NCBI GenBank assembly: GCA_964392365.1
Contig: CAYMPH010000024.1
Span: 1-47,550 of the forward strand
Source: CAYMPH01 sp964392365
GTDB taxonomy: Bacteria; Spirochaetota; UBA4802; UBA5550
Direction of reading: 5' to 3'
DNA length: 47,550 nt
The position numbers and the translations under genes are program-made. The notes beneath the pieces were generated by a model. That model did not search any database, was not told where the DNA came from, and saw only the letters and a list, made by a program, of their open reading frames with translations. Shown here piece after piece: positions 8,245 through 15,533 of this stretch (positions are counted from its first letter, which is position 1; each line of letters opens with the position of its first letter).

Positions 8245-9762
8245 TCAATCCCTTGCTATAGCCTCGAGAGGCGTAATTTTTCTTGCCACCATAATCGGAT
8301 AGACTGTTGCTATGAAAGAAACTGCAGCCAGTTCGATTATTCCGATCATAATATCACTGAAATCCAGAATCGGCTTGAATACGCTTCCGCCGAACAGAAG
8401 CTGCAGTATATTATTGTTTGTGGTTATACCAAGATTAGACAGAATGAATACGGTAATCGCTCCGGCAGTTATGCCGATTGCTCCGAAGATTGCTGATAAA
8501 AAGGCTGATTCGTAAAAAAACATTTCACCAACAAAAATTTTCTGAGCTCCTACAGCCCTCATCATCCCTATCTCGTTGATTCTTTCCATTGCAGCCATTG
8601 AAAGAGTATTCATGATAATAATTATGGCTACGAAGAATATAAAAAAAACAAATCCGAGAAGCGCTCCGCGTATAAGTGTCGCAAGATCTGAAAGCTGGCC
8701 GGTTGCTTTCTGCCAGGATATTGCTCTTACTTCAGTTTTTGCTTCAGATAGAGCTTTATTGAGTTTAATTACGTGTTCGTCTATTTTGTCAGGGTTCTTG
8801 ATTTTTATAAAAACAAGATTGTATGCGCCTGCATCAGTGTTCTCTACTTTTTTCTTTACTTTTTTTCCGATGAAATTAGCAACATTATAATTAACATCAG
8901 CAATATCGGTGTTTGAAATCATGTTATCTCCAAAAAGATTATCGAGATTTTCAGTTTCGAGAACGGCCTTATTTTTCTTTGATACCTCTTTTGACGCATC
9001 ATCTGCAGTAACGTAATGAAATGTTTCGCGGAATGATTCAATATCTGTTATGTTGAAATGGTTCCAGTATTCATCTAAAAATTCAAATTTCACAACGCCT
9101 TTAATATCCAGACGGATATCGAGAGTTGTATTTTCTTCGCTCGTACCCATTAGAACAATGTTATCCTTTATTATAAGTTTATTTTTGTTTTCTTTTGCCT
9201 CAGGAGTAAGATTTTCGTCAACCATTGGATACCCGACAGGTAAAGTCCAGAAGCCCTGATTTTCGTACATTCTTTTTCTGTTGCCCTGGGTTACAAGAAT
9301 TCCGCTTTCATCATTTGCAATGAATTTCCCTTCAACAGTTTTTACATTATTTTTAAACATCTTCTGATAGTCTTCAAAATTCACTCCAAGCAGAAACGCG
9401 AAATCAGCATCGCCGTCTTCATTTAAAATAAGCGTGAATCCTTTTCCTATTGGAAGAATTTTATCTATATAATCCTGTTTTTCTAAAACTTTTTTTATGT
9501 CGAGATAACCTCCGATGACCTGAACATCCTTGCCCATAGGAGTTAATATTACATTTTCCTGTTCCTGCTTGTTGGATATCAGAACAATGTGCCCTGTGAA
9601 GCGGTTCATGATATTTTCTCTGAGGCCCTTGTCCATCCCGGAAATAACTCCGTTGCCTACTGTCATTATAAACGCACCAAGGAACAGGATAATGCCTATT
9701 ACAAAACTTTTCCCCTTGTGCCTCTGTATGTTTCTCCACGCGATTTTAAAAGCTATATTCAT
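8245..9762 (-). CDS. FtsX/MacB-type ABC transporter permease (first permease)
   Basis: A 505-residue inner-membrane permease with the same plan as its neighbour: helix 1 in FVIGIILFLGAFIMTVGNGV (about residues 20-40), a periplasmic domain to about residue 360, then three C-terminal helices (GALLGFVFFIFFVAIIIIM, ESAFLSAIFGAIGITAGAI and the last near MIGIIELAAVSFIATVYPI). The coupling motif MERINEIGMMRAVGAQ precedes the third helix, and the end KITPLEAIARD matches the usual P-x-EAL-type tail of the family. GGAG lies 6 bases before ATG. It starts 12 bases after the ATPase stop, so translation is probably coupled within the operon. Pairing of two unlike permeases with one ATPase resembles LolCDE. 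Confidence 0.88.
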   Translation of the reverse strand: MNIAFKIAWRNIQRHKGKSFVIGIILFLGAFIMTVGNGVISGMDKGLRENIMNRFTGHIVLISNKQEQENVILTPMGKDVQVIGGYLDIKKVLEKQDYIDKILPIGKGFTLILNEDGDADFAFLLGVNFEDYQKMFKNNVKTVEGKFIANDESGILVTQGNRKRMYENQGFWTLPVGYPMVDENLTPEAKENKNKLIIKDNIVLMGTSEENTTLDIRLDIKGVVKFEFLDEYWNHFNITDIESFRETFHYVTADDASKEVSKKNKAVLETENLDNLFGDNMISNTDIADVNYNVANFIGKKVKKKVENTDAGAYNLVFIKIKNPDKIDEHVIKLNKALSEAKTEVRAISWQKATGQLSDLATLIRGALLGFVFFIFFVAIIIIMNTLSMAAMERINEIGMMRAVGAQKIFVGEMFFYESAFLSAIFGAIGITAGAITVFILSNLGITTNNNILQLLFGGSVFKPILDFSDIMIGIIELAAVSFIATVYPIMVARKITPLEAIARD

Positions 9763-9774
9763 AATTGGCTCCGA

Positions 9775-10482
9775 TTATCCGTTGTTTCCATTGATAACAA
9801 TGTTTTCTACAATTACTCCGTCTCTGATCTTGACAATATGTTTGGCATATTTAAGAACATCCGGGTCGTGTGTTGAAAAAATGAATGTTGTTTTTTCAGT
9901 TTCATTGAGGTTCTTCATCAGCTCAAGAATTGTGGACCCTGTTTCCGAATCAAGGTTTGCTGTAGGTTCGTCCGCAAGAATAATATCCGGCTTTGTAACA
10001 AGAGCTCTCGCAATGGCGACTCTCTGTCTCTGGCCTCCTGAAAGCTCGGCAGGCCTGTGGTCAATATATTCTTTGAGTCCGACCTGCTCAATAAGCTTCT
10101 CAGCTCTGGCTTTAATATCAGCCTTAGTCATGCTTTTATCCTTCATCAGAAGCAGAGGGAATTCAACATTTTCAAGAACATCGAGCACTGGAATGAGATT
10201 GAATGTCTGGAAAATAAATCCAACTTTAAAAAGTCTTATATTCGTGAGCTCAACATCAGTCATAGATGTGATTTCCTTTCCTGCGATTTTTACGCTTCCT
10301 TCGCTCGGTGTATCAATGCACCCGATTATATTCAGAAGTGTTGTTTTTCCGCTCCCGGACGGACCTATTATAGAAAGAAAACCGCCTTGTTCCACTGAAA
10401 AATCAAGGCCTCTTAGAGCGTGGACAACAGTTTCTCCGAGAGGGTAATTCTTTTTGATATTTGTCATTTCAATGATGTTCAT
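9775..10482 (-). CDS. ABC transporter ATP-binding protein, LolD/MacB type
   Basis: A 235-residue ATPase, first gene of the envelope operon. Motifs in order: Walker A GPSGSGKTT, Q-loop FIFQTFNLIP, signature LSGGQRQRVAIARAL, Walker B DIILADEPTANLD, and switch His in FSTHD. The FxFQxFNLIP and ADEPTANLD forms are typical of the LolD/MacB/FtsE group that works with FtsX-type permeases. An in-frame TTG at 10494 would add four residues, but the ATG at 10482 is 6 bases after GGAG and is the better start. The C-terminal Asn/Gly-rich tail is short. Energises the two permeases encoded directly after it. Confidence 0.93.
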   Translation of the reverse strand: MNIIEMTNIKKNYPLGETVVHALRGLDFSVEQGGFLSIIGPSGSGKTTLLNIIGCIDTPSEGSVKIAGKEITSMTDVELTNIRLFKVGFIFQTFNLIPVLDVLENVEFPLLLMKDKSMTKADIKARAEKLIEQVGLKEYIDHRPAELSGGQRQRVAIARALVTKPDIILADEPTANLDSETGSTILELMKNLNETEKTTFIFSTHDPDVLKYAKHIVKIRDGVIVENIVINGNNG

Positions 10483-10502
10483 AAAAATCTCCAATATTTA
10501 TA

Positions 10503-10540
10503 TTTAATTAACCAATTAATTAAAAGAAGTTCTTTGTCAA
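10503..10540 (-). promoter_or_regulatory. ABC operon promoter region with AT palindrome
   Basis: A perfect TTGACA (minus strand, 10535-10540) is followed after 10 bases by a 22-bp palindrome TTTAATTAA-CCAA-TTAATTAAA (10503-10524), where the -10 box would be. No strong -10 hexamer is seen at 16-18 bases, and the start codon is only about 20 bases further on. The arrangement suggests an operator covering the promoter, as for TetR/MarR-type regulators, but no such regulator gene is in the window. Confidence 0.4.
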
Positions 10541-10641
10541 CAATTATTTTTTTAAAAGTATTTATGTTATATTTTTAATAACATAAAATAGATGTAAATC
10601 TGCTACTAATTTGTTTAATTTTTCAACGAATTTATTTCGAT

Positions 10642-10652
10642 GCTCTGACCCC
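10642..10652 (-). repeat. GGGGTCAGAGC repeat, inverted copy
   Basis: Reads GCTCTGACCCC on the plus strand. The match extends to AATAGGGGTCAGAGC when compared with the copy at 10777. It faces the two direct copies downstream, forming a 109-bp inverted-repeat element with the copy at 10740. Confidence 0.6.
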
Positions 10653-10739
10653 TATTATAGAAATACTGCATTTCATGATTATTTCACATTTGTTACAAAC
10701 AGCAATAAATAAGACAATTCAAAATTTCATCTCTTTTTT

Positions 10740-10751
10740 GGGGTCAGAGCC
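10740..10751 (+). repeat. GGGGTCAGAGCC repeat, direct copy 1
   Basis: Exact copy of the 12-base motif preceded by a T-run. Together with the inverted copy it can pair across about 87 bases of AT-rich DNA. Confidence 0.6.
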
Positions 10752-10776
10752 TTATTTTCAATAGAAAACTGAAATA

Positions 10777-10788
10777 GGGGTCAGAGCC
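10777..10788 (+). repeat. GGGGTCAGAGCC repeat, direct copy 2
   Basis: Second direct copy, 25 bases after the first. From memory, this word is widespread near REP-associated Y1 (IS200-like) transposase genes in diverse bacterial genomes, so the cluster may be a non-autonomous remnant. No Y1 transposase gene is present in this window. Confidence 0.55.
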
Positions 10789-10894
10789 ATTTTAAATTTA
10801 AATATTGATTTAATCAATATTTATGTACATTTCTGGATAAATATAGAATTCACTGTTTCCAAAGATCCAAAAAATACTTTCAGAATAAAATATC

Positions 10895-10923
10895 TTGACG
10901 GAATATGCTGTTTTATTTAAATA
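10895..10923 (+). promoter_or_regulatory. Candidate promoter for the 10999 lipoprotein gene
   Basis: TTGACG (10895-10900) followed after 17 bases by TAAATA (10918-10923). The -35 box is good and the -10 box weak. The position, about 75 bases before the start codon, is reasonable. Confidence 0.35.
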
Positions 10924-10998
10924 TTATCAGGAAAAAACCGGATTTAATGTGATGTATTTGGTTTCACATCCAGTTAAAAAAATAACCCAGAGAAGAAA

Positions 10999-11484
10999 AT
11001 GAAAAAACAGATAATGATTGCAGTGGCTTTATCGTTAATAATTACAGGCTGTATTAAAAAACCTGACAAGCTTCTGTCTCCTGCAGCAAGGATTGATATC
11101 ACCATTGAAGAAAATAAAGAAGTTTATAATTTAACAGTTACAGCTGGAGTCATGAATGAAAATAACTCAACAGCAATAATTGATTACAGCGCTGATTTGA
11201 TATTAAAAGACGCCGGTTCATCAAATCTTGTACAACTTTCTGTTAAAACAAAATCAATACTTCCATTTGAAAAATATTATATTGATGCGGGTAAAAAGCT
11301 TAATGAGCAGGAAGCAATGAAAATAGTTGACGCTCTCTCTCTTAACAGGGAGGAGTTGATAAAGTCTAAAACAGCAAGCACGCTTTTTATTGATGAAAAA
11401 AATATTTCTTTATCAGGAATATCATACAAAACTTCTGATATTGTTGATCTGTTAAAAGGGAAAACTAATGAAAAAAATAAATGA
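10999..11484 (+). CDS. Putative lipoprotein of unknown function
   Basis: A 161-residue protein with a lipoprotein signal peptide: basic start MKKQ, hydrophobic stretch, and lipobox ITGC with Cys at residue 17. The mature part alternates polar and hydrophobic residues (IDITIEENKEVYNLTVTAGV; STAIIDYSADLILKDA), suggesting a small beta-sandwich of the immunoglobulin or LEA type, but I recognise no family with certainty. AGAGAAG precedes the ATG. Its 3' end overlaps the next gene by 17 bases, so it is probably cotranscribed with the membrane protein and the response regulator that follow, and may be an envelope sensor or partner for them. Confidence 0.7.
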   Translation: MKKQIMIAVALSLIITGCIKKPDKLLSPAARIDITIEENKEVYNLTVTAGVMNENNSTAIIDYSADLILKDAGSSNLVQLSVKTKSILPFEKYYIDAGKKLNEQEAMKIVDALSLNREELIKSKTASTLFIDEKNISLSGISYKTSDIVDLLKGKTNEKNK

Positions 11485-11932
11485 TTCGCCTCTATATTTC
11501 TGGACCGCCATAATAACAGTATTTCTTGCAGTAATTCTGATTCTGACATCTTTATATTCAATCGTAATAGTTGAACCCAAAATAAAATCTTTGCTTTCTT
11601 CCAGGGATAATATCGGCGAAAATTTGAAGTCTGCTTACCTGCTTCTTCGTGATCCGCAGATATTTGCAAGATACGAATTTTTTGATGAACCGACAGGTGC
11701 GAGGGATATTTCTATTAGAGGAAAGTATATTAAAGAAATAATAACCGAGTATGACCGCAAATTTTATGACGGAAAAGAATTTACCTTGGATGATAAAAAT
11801 TATTTTGATCTTCTGCTCGATAGAAGAAAGAGGGGAGCGCTACTCGGAAGAAATTCTGCTGTATTCCTGTTTGTTCTATCATTCCTTTCCTGGGGATTAT
11901 ACTTTTATGAAAAAAAACAGAATCAGAAGTGA
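11468..11932 (+). CDS. Small membrane protein with two transmembrane helices, unknown function
   Basis: A 154-residue protein with a first helix at about residues 11-33 (FWTAIITVFLAVILILTSLY), a charged region of about 90 residues, and a second helix near the C-terminus (AVFLFVLSFLSWGLYFY) followed by a basic tail. The topology puts the charged middle either wholly periplasmic or wholly cytosolic; no known domain is recognisable in it. It overlaps both neighbours (17 bases upstream, 4 downstream as GTGA), indicating translational coupling with the lipoprotein and the response-regulator phosphatase. A role in signalling to that phosphatase is an inference from position only. Confidence 0.65.
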   Translation: MKKINDSPLYFWTAIITVFLAVILILTSLYSIVIVEPKIKSLLSSRDNIGENLKSAYLLLRDPQIFARYEFFDEPTGARDISIRGKYIKEIITEYDRKFYDGKEFTLDDKNYFDLLLDRRKRGALLGRNSAVFLFVLSFLSWGLYFYEKKQNQK

Positions 11933-13047
11933 ATGAATTGGGCGATGTCTTAAAAAAAAAGATATTAATTGTTGATGATGATGAATCTATAAGAAAATTG
12001 TTGTCGAGAATCCTCCTGAAAGCCGGGTATGAGGTTGAAGCAGCATCCGGAGGCAGAGAGGCGCTGGAATTTTTAGCCAAAATGAATTTTAATCTCATAA
12101 TTCTTGATATGGATATGCCTCAAATGACAGGCATAGATGTTCTCGCAAATTTAAAAGAAGAAAATATTACAAACATTCCTGTACTTATGCTTTCCGGCAC
12201 CACCGATGTTGATCAGATTATAAAATTCTACGATCTTGGCGCATACGATTTTATCCGCAAACCCGAGCATCCCGAGATAATTCTTAAGAGAGTGGAAAAC
12301 GGCCTGAAAATAGGCGATATGCTGTATTTCAATGATTTCATTAAACTGGAACTTATGGTTGCGAAAAAACTTCAAAAATATCTTTTCCCCGAATCAAATA
12401 TTGAAACAGAAAATGTTGGAATGCAGTTCTGGATGATGCCGTTGTCAGAGATCGGAGGTGATCTTTACGATACAATTGTTTTTCGCGACGGAAGGATTAT
12501 TTTTTATATGGCAGATGTTTCCGGACACAGCATATCCGGCGCAATGTACACGGCAATCGTTAATATGATATTCAGGAATGCTCTTAAAGAAACGCAGATT
12601 CCGGGTGAAATTCTTGCATTTATGAACAGGGAGCTTTCTGTAAATCTTCCAACTGAAACTTTTGTAACCATGTTCTGCGGCTTGTTCGACTTTTCAAAAA
12701 ATATTATTTCATATGCAAATGGAGGACATCCAAAACCGTTTCTGTTTCAAAACGGCGTAAGCGAAGAACTGTCTGGAAATGATTCATTTCTCGGGCCGAT
12801 TGATGATGCGAATTACAGGACATTTACACGCGATTTAAAAAAGGGTGATGTTATCGCGGTTTTTACTGACGGCATTATTGAGTTGAAAACAGAGGATATT
12901 CATGCGGGCAGAGATATGATTCTTGATTCATTTTCAAAAACTGATATATCATTAAATGAAAAGCTTGAATTACTGAAATCATCTCTTTTAAAACAGAAAC
13001 ACAATATTATGGACGATTGCTCAATAATAGTTGCAGAAATAAAATGA
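11929..13047 (+). CDS. Response regulator with SpoIIE/RsbU-type PP2C phosphatase output
   Basis: A 372-residue cytosolic signalling protein. The receiver domain (about residues 10-125) has the acidic cluster VDDDE, phospho-acceptor Asp60 in ILDMDMPQMTG, Ser in LMLSGTTD and Lys in RKPEHPE. A linker leads to a PP2C/SpoIIE phosphatase domain (about 150-372) with metal-binding signatures EIGGDLYD, MADVSGHSISGAM and FTDGIIEL. Such proteins dephosphorylate an anti-sigma-factor antagonist when the receiver is phosphorylated. The start is a GTG that overlaps the previous stop (GTGA). No cognate histidine kinase, STAS protein or anti-sigma kinase is seen nearby. Confidence 0.9.
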   Translation: MNELGDVLKKKILIVDDDESIRKLLSRILLKAGYEVEAASGGREALEFLAKMNFNLIILDMDMPQMTGIDVLANLKEENITNIPVLMLSGTTDVDQIIKFYDLGAYDFIRKPEHPEIILKRVENGLKIGDMLYFNDFIKLELMVAKKLQKYLFPESNIETENVGMQFWMMPLSEIGGDLYDTIVFRDGRIIFYMADVSGHSISGAMYTAIVNMIFRNALKETQIPGEILAFMNRELSVNLPTETFVTMFCGLFDFSKNIISYANGGHPKPFLFQNGVSEELSGNDSFLGPIDDANYRTFTRDLKKGDVIAVFTDGIIELKTEDIHAGRDMILDSFSKTDISLNEKLELLKSSLLKQKHNIMDDCSIIVAEIK

Positions 13048-13080
13048 GAATTTCGATTTTAATGAATCGGGATAAATGTT

Positions 13081-13548
13081 TTGATTAAAATTTTAGCTGT
13101 ATCTGACTCACACGGGGATAGTTCCTGTCTTGAAAAAATAATCAGCATCGAATCCCCTTTCGATTATCTGATCCATTGCGGTGATGGTGTTTCAGATCTT
13201 GATAATGTATTGCTTCCGGAAAAGGCGGAATTAATCTGTGTATCAGGAAATATTGATTCATTTTCAGGCAGTTCCTGTAAAGATATTCGTATTGAAAATA
13301 TTGCCGGAATGATTTTTATGATTTCTCATGGCGATTATTTCAGTGTAAAGTCAGGGCTTTCTGAAATAAGAAAAGCCGGCATTGAAAAAAAAGCTGATGT
13401 CCTGCTGTTCGGGCATACTCATAAACAGCATCTTAAAATTGAAGAAGATATAATTTTATTTAATCCCGGCACGTGCGCGAATGGCTTTTACGGCATTATT
13501 AATATTGATAAAACCGCTGAATTTTTACATAAGCAAATAAACTGCTGA
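13081..13548 (+). CDS. YfcE/MJ0936-family metallophosphoesterase
   Basis: A 155-residue calcineurin-like phosphodiesterase. All metal-ligand motifs are present: SDSHGD (DxH), HCGDG (GD), SGNID (GN), ISHGDYF (H near the middle) and FGHTHKQH (GHxH). Members of this compact family hydrolyse small phosphodiesters in vitro; the in vivo substrate is usually unknown. The start appears to be TTG at 13081, preceded by GGGA about 9 bases upstream; the ATG at 13077 is out of frame and hits a stop at once. It sits 33 bases after the response-regulator gene and may share its transcript. Confidence 0.85.
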   Translation: MIKILAVSDSHGDSSCLEKIISIESPFDYLIHCGDGVSDLDNVLLPEKAELICVSGNIDSFSGSSCKDIRIENIAGMIFMISHGDYFSVKSGLSEIRKAGIEKKADVLLFGHTHKQHLKIEEDIILFNPGTCANGFYGIINIDKTAEFLHKQINC

Positions 13549-13633
13549 TTTTCTGCCTGCTTTATGCCGATAATAAAAATAATATTTTTATACTTTATTT
13601 AATGCTGTATAATTATAATATAATAAGAACACT

Positions 13634-15523
13634 ATGATTATAAATAATATAAAATTAAAAATTCTGGTTCTTGCTTTATTTATCCTGCCGGTTATTCTGC
13701 CTGTTTATACACAGTTTATTGAAGATGATGATATTGAGATAAATATTGAAAAGAAGAAAAACAAAGAAAATACAAACAGCGGGGCAAAAGGCCTTCCGGA
13801 ATATATGGCCTTTGGAATTAAGGCTGAAAAGGCAAAAGATGTAAAAAATTCTGCTGTTATATCGTTCAGCGCTGATCCGCTTTATTTAAAAGATTTTGTA
13901 GTCGGACGATCCAATGAAATGATAGACAGCAAAGACAGGGTTCTTACAGCCATGACTGTCAAGGAAGTATTCGGGCGGGATAAAAATGTTGTAGTGGATT
14001 TGGATCTAAAGCCCGGAAAGTATTATTATGTTGTAATGGCAAAAGAGAAACTTTTATCCAGAAATGTGGATCTATTCAAAGATGTAAATTATACTACCAT
14101 TCCTGTAATTATAGAATCCGATCCAAGAGACAGATTCATTGAAAATGTAACTATGCTGCAATGCGAAAAAGCAGGCGAGGGGAAAATTGCACTGAAATGG
14201 AAGAAGCTTGATATTACCGGAATATTATATACTATATATAGAAGCAGAGGAGTAATTGATACAGCTGAAAAACTCGCTGCATCTGAAAAAGCCGGGGTAG
14301 TGGTTGATAAGGACACTTTCCTTGATGCAGAGGCTGTTTTTAAAGGATCGTATTATTATGCAGTTACAGTTAAAGAGATCAACGCTAAAGAAAATATCAT
14401 GCTTAAACAGGGGCAGAATTACACTCTGACTCCAATATTAATCGAAGATAATATTAAGGCAATTGTTTCAAACCTCGTAATAAAAACTGACCACTTGAGT
14501 GTAGTTCTTGAATGGATTCCGGCAATACCAAAAACAGGGCTTACTGTAACAGAATATGTAATATACCGGTCATCGCAGGAAATAATAAATACAGCAGTTT
14601 TAAGTTCATCAGTTCCTGCTGGATCTGTCAAGGCAGATAGAAATACATACCGCGATACAGATCTGAGACCTGGAAAATATTTTTATGCAGTTCTTGCAAA
14701 ATTATCAGACGGAATGATTGACCAGGCATTAAAGAAGGGGCAGAATTACTCGTTTGTTCCTGTTGAAATTAGAGAGCCTTACTCTATTGCTAATATTAAA
14801 GCAGTCTGGAACGGAGGAAAAGTCGTTTTGAGCTGGAATTATACAGGATTTTCCGGAGATTTAAATTTCAGGCTTTTCCGCTCTCCGAATATGATAACAG
14901 CACTCAGCGAGCTTGATAAAAAATGGATATATAAAACAGTTGATATATCTGAGAAAAGATTTGTTGATGATAAGCCTTTCGGAGGAGAATATTACTATGG
15001 TCTCATCCCGAATGAAAAATATACTGACCCTGCAATGATATTTCTTGCAGGAGTAAATATCACTTCAGAGCCTGTTTCAACTCCCGTAATACCGGTACCG
15101 GATGATAAATCCGGTCAGAGTAATTTAATCGATTCAGGCGATAAAAAAGATAATAAAATTGAGAAGGATATAGACGGATTTGAAGTTATTGATAGCGGAA
15201 ACAGAAAATCTCCTGATGGCAATAAAAAACCTGCAGATGAAAGCAGAATGCCAATTGAATCATTAAGCGGAGTTGATCAGATAATTCAGAAATATTTTAT
15301 AAACGGCTATTATAAAACCACTATAAAACAATTACAGAATATAACTTTTAAAACCGATAATTTATCTGATATGGCAAAGGCAAAACTGTTTATTGCCAGA
15401 TCCCATATTGAACTTAAAGAATTTGATAAGGCGCTTGATTACCTGATTCAGGACAATGTAAAAAAATATTTTCCCAAAGAATCTGAATTCTGGAAGGAAT
15501 ATGTTTTATTAAGAATAAAGTAG
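13634..15523 (+). CDS. Exported protein with repeated Fn3-like modules and C-terminal TPR-like segment
   Basis: A 629-residue protein with an N-terminal signal or anchor helix (IKLKILVLALFILPVILPVY). Three to four diverged modules of about 105 residues follow, each with a strand like VVLEWIP or IALKWKK, YxIYRS, then PGKYFYAVLAK-type and GQNYTxxPVxI; these look like fibronectin type III folds. A Lys/Asp/Pro-rich linker (about residues 485-545) precedes a C-terminal helical hairpin (AKLFIARSHIELKEFDKALDYL) like a TPR unit. The next gene, a TPR protein, starts 10 bases downstream, so the two are probably one envelope complex. Known spirochaete proteins show this type of Fn3 plus TPR design, but no function is established here. 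Confidence 0.65.
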   Translation: MIINNIKLKILVLALFILPVILPVYTQFIEDDDIEINIEKKKNKENTNSGAKGLPEYMAFGIKAEKAKDVKNSAVISFSADPLYLKDFVVGRSNEMIDSKDRVLTAMTVKEVFGRDKNVVVDLDLKPGKYYYVVMAKEKLLSRNVDLFKDVNYTTIPVIIESDPRDRFIENVTMLQCEKAGEGKIALKWKKLDITGILYTIYRSRGVIDTAEKLAASEKAGVVVDKDTFLDAEAVFKGSYYYAVTVKEINAKENIMLKQGQNYTLTPILIEDNIKAIVSNLVIKTDHLSVVLEWIPAIPKTGLTVTEYVIYRSSQEIINTAVLSSSVPAGSVKADRNTYRDTDLRPGKYFYAVLAKLSDGMIDQALKKGQNYSFVPVEIREPYSIANIKAVWNGGKVVLSWNYTGFSGDLNFRLFRSPNMITALSELDKKWIYKTVDISEKRFVDDKPFGGEYYYGLIPNEKYTDPAMIFLAGVNITSEPVSTPVIPVPDDKSGQSNLIDSGDKKDNKIEKDIDGFEVIDSGNRKSPDGNKKPADESRMPIESLSGVDQIIQKYFINGYYKTTIKQLQNITFKTDNLSDMAKAKLFIARSHIELKEFDKALDYLIQDNVKKYFPKESEFWKEYVLLRIK

Positions 15524-15533
15524 GAGTTCCCAA

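Larger units (their letters stand above)
10483..10998. other. 516-bp non-coding region between divergent operons
   Basis: Very AT-rich intergenic DNA. It holds the ABC operon control region (palindrome plus -35 box), three copies of a GGGGTCAGAGC repeat within about 150 bases, and a probable promoter for the downstream lipoprotein gene. I see no convincing protein gene, tRNA or other RNA gene in it. Confidence 0.7.

Noticed and set aside
9530..10447. 305-codon open frame on the plus strand opposite the ABC permease and ATPase genes
   Set aside because: It is antisense to genes with intact catalytic motifs, has no recognisable domain and has shadow-type composition.
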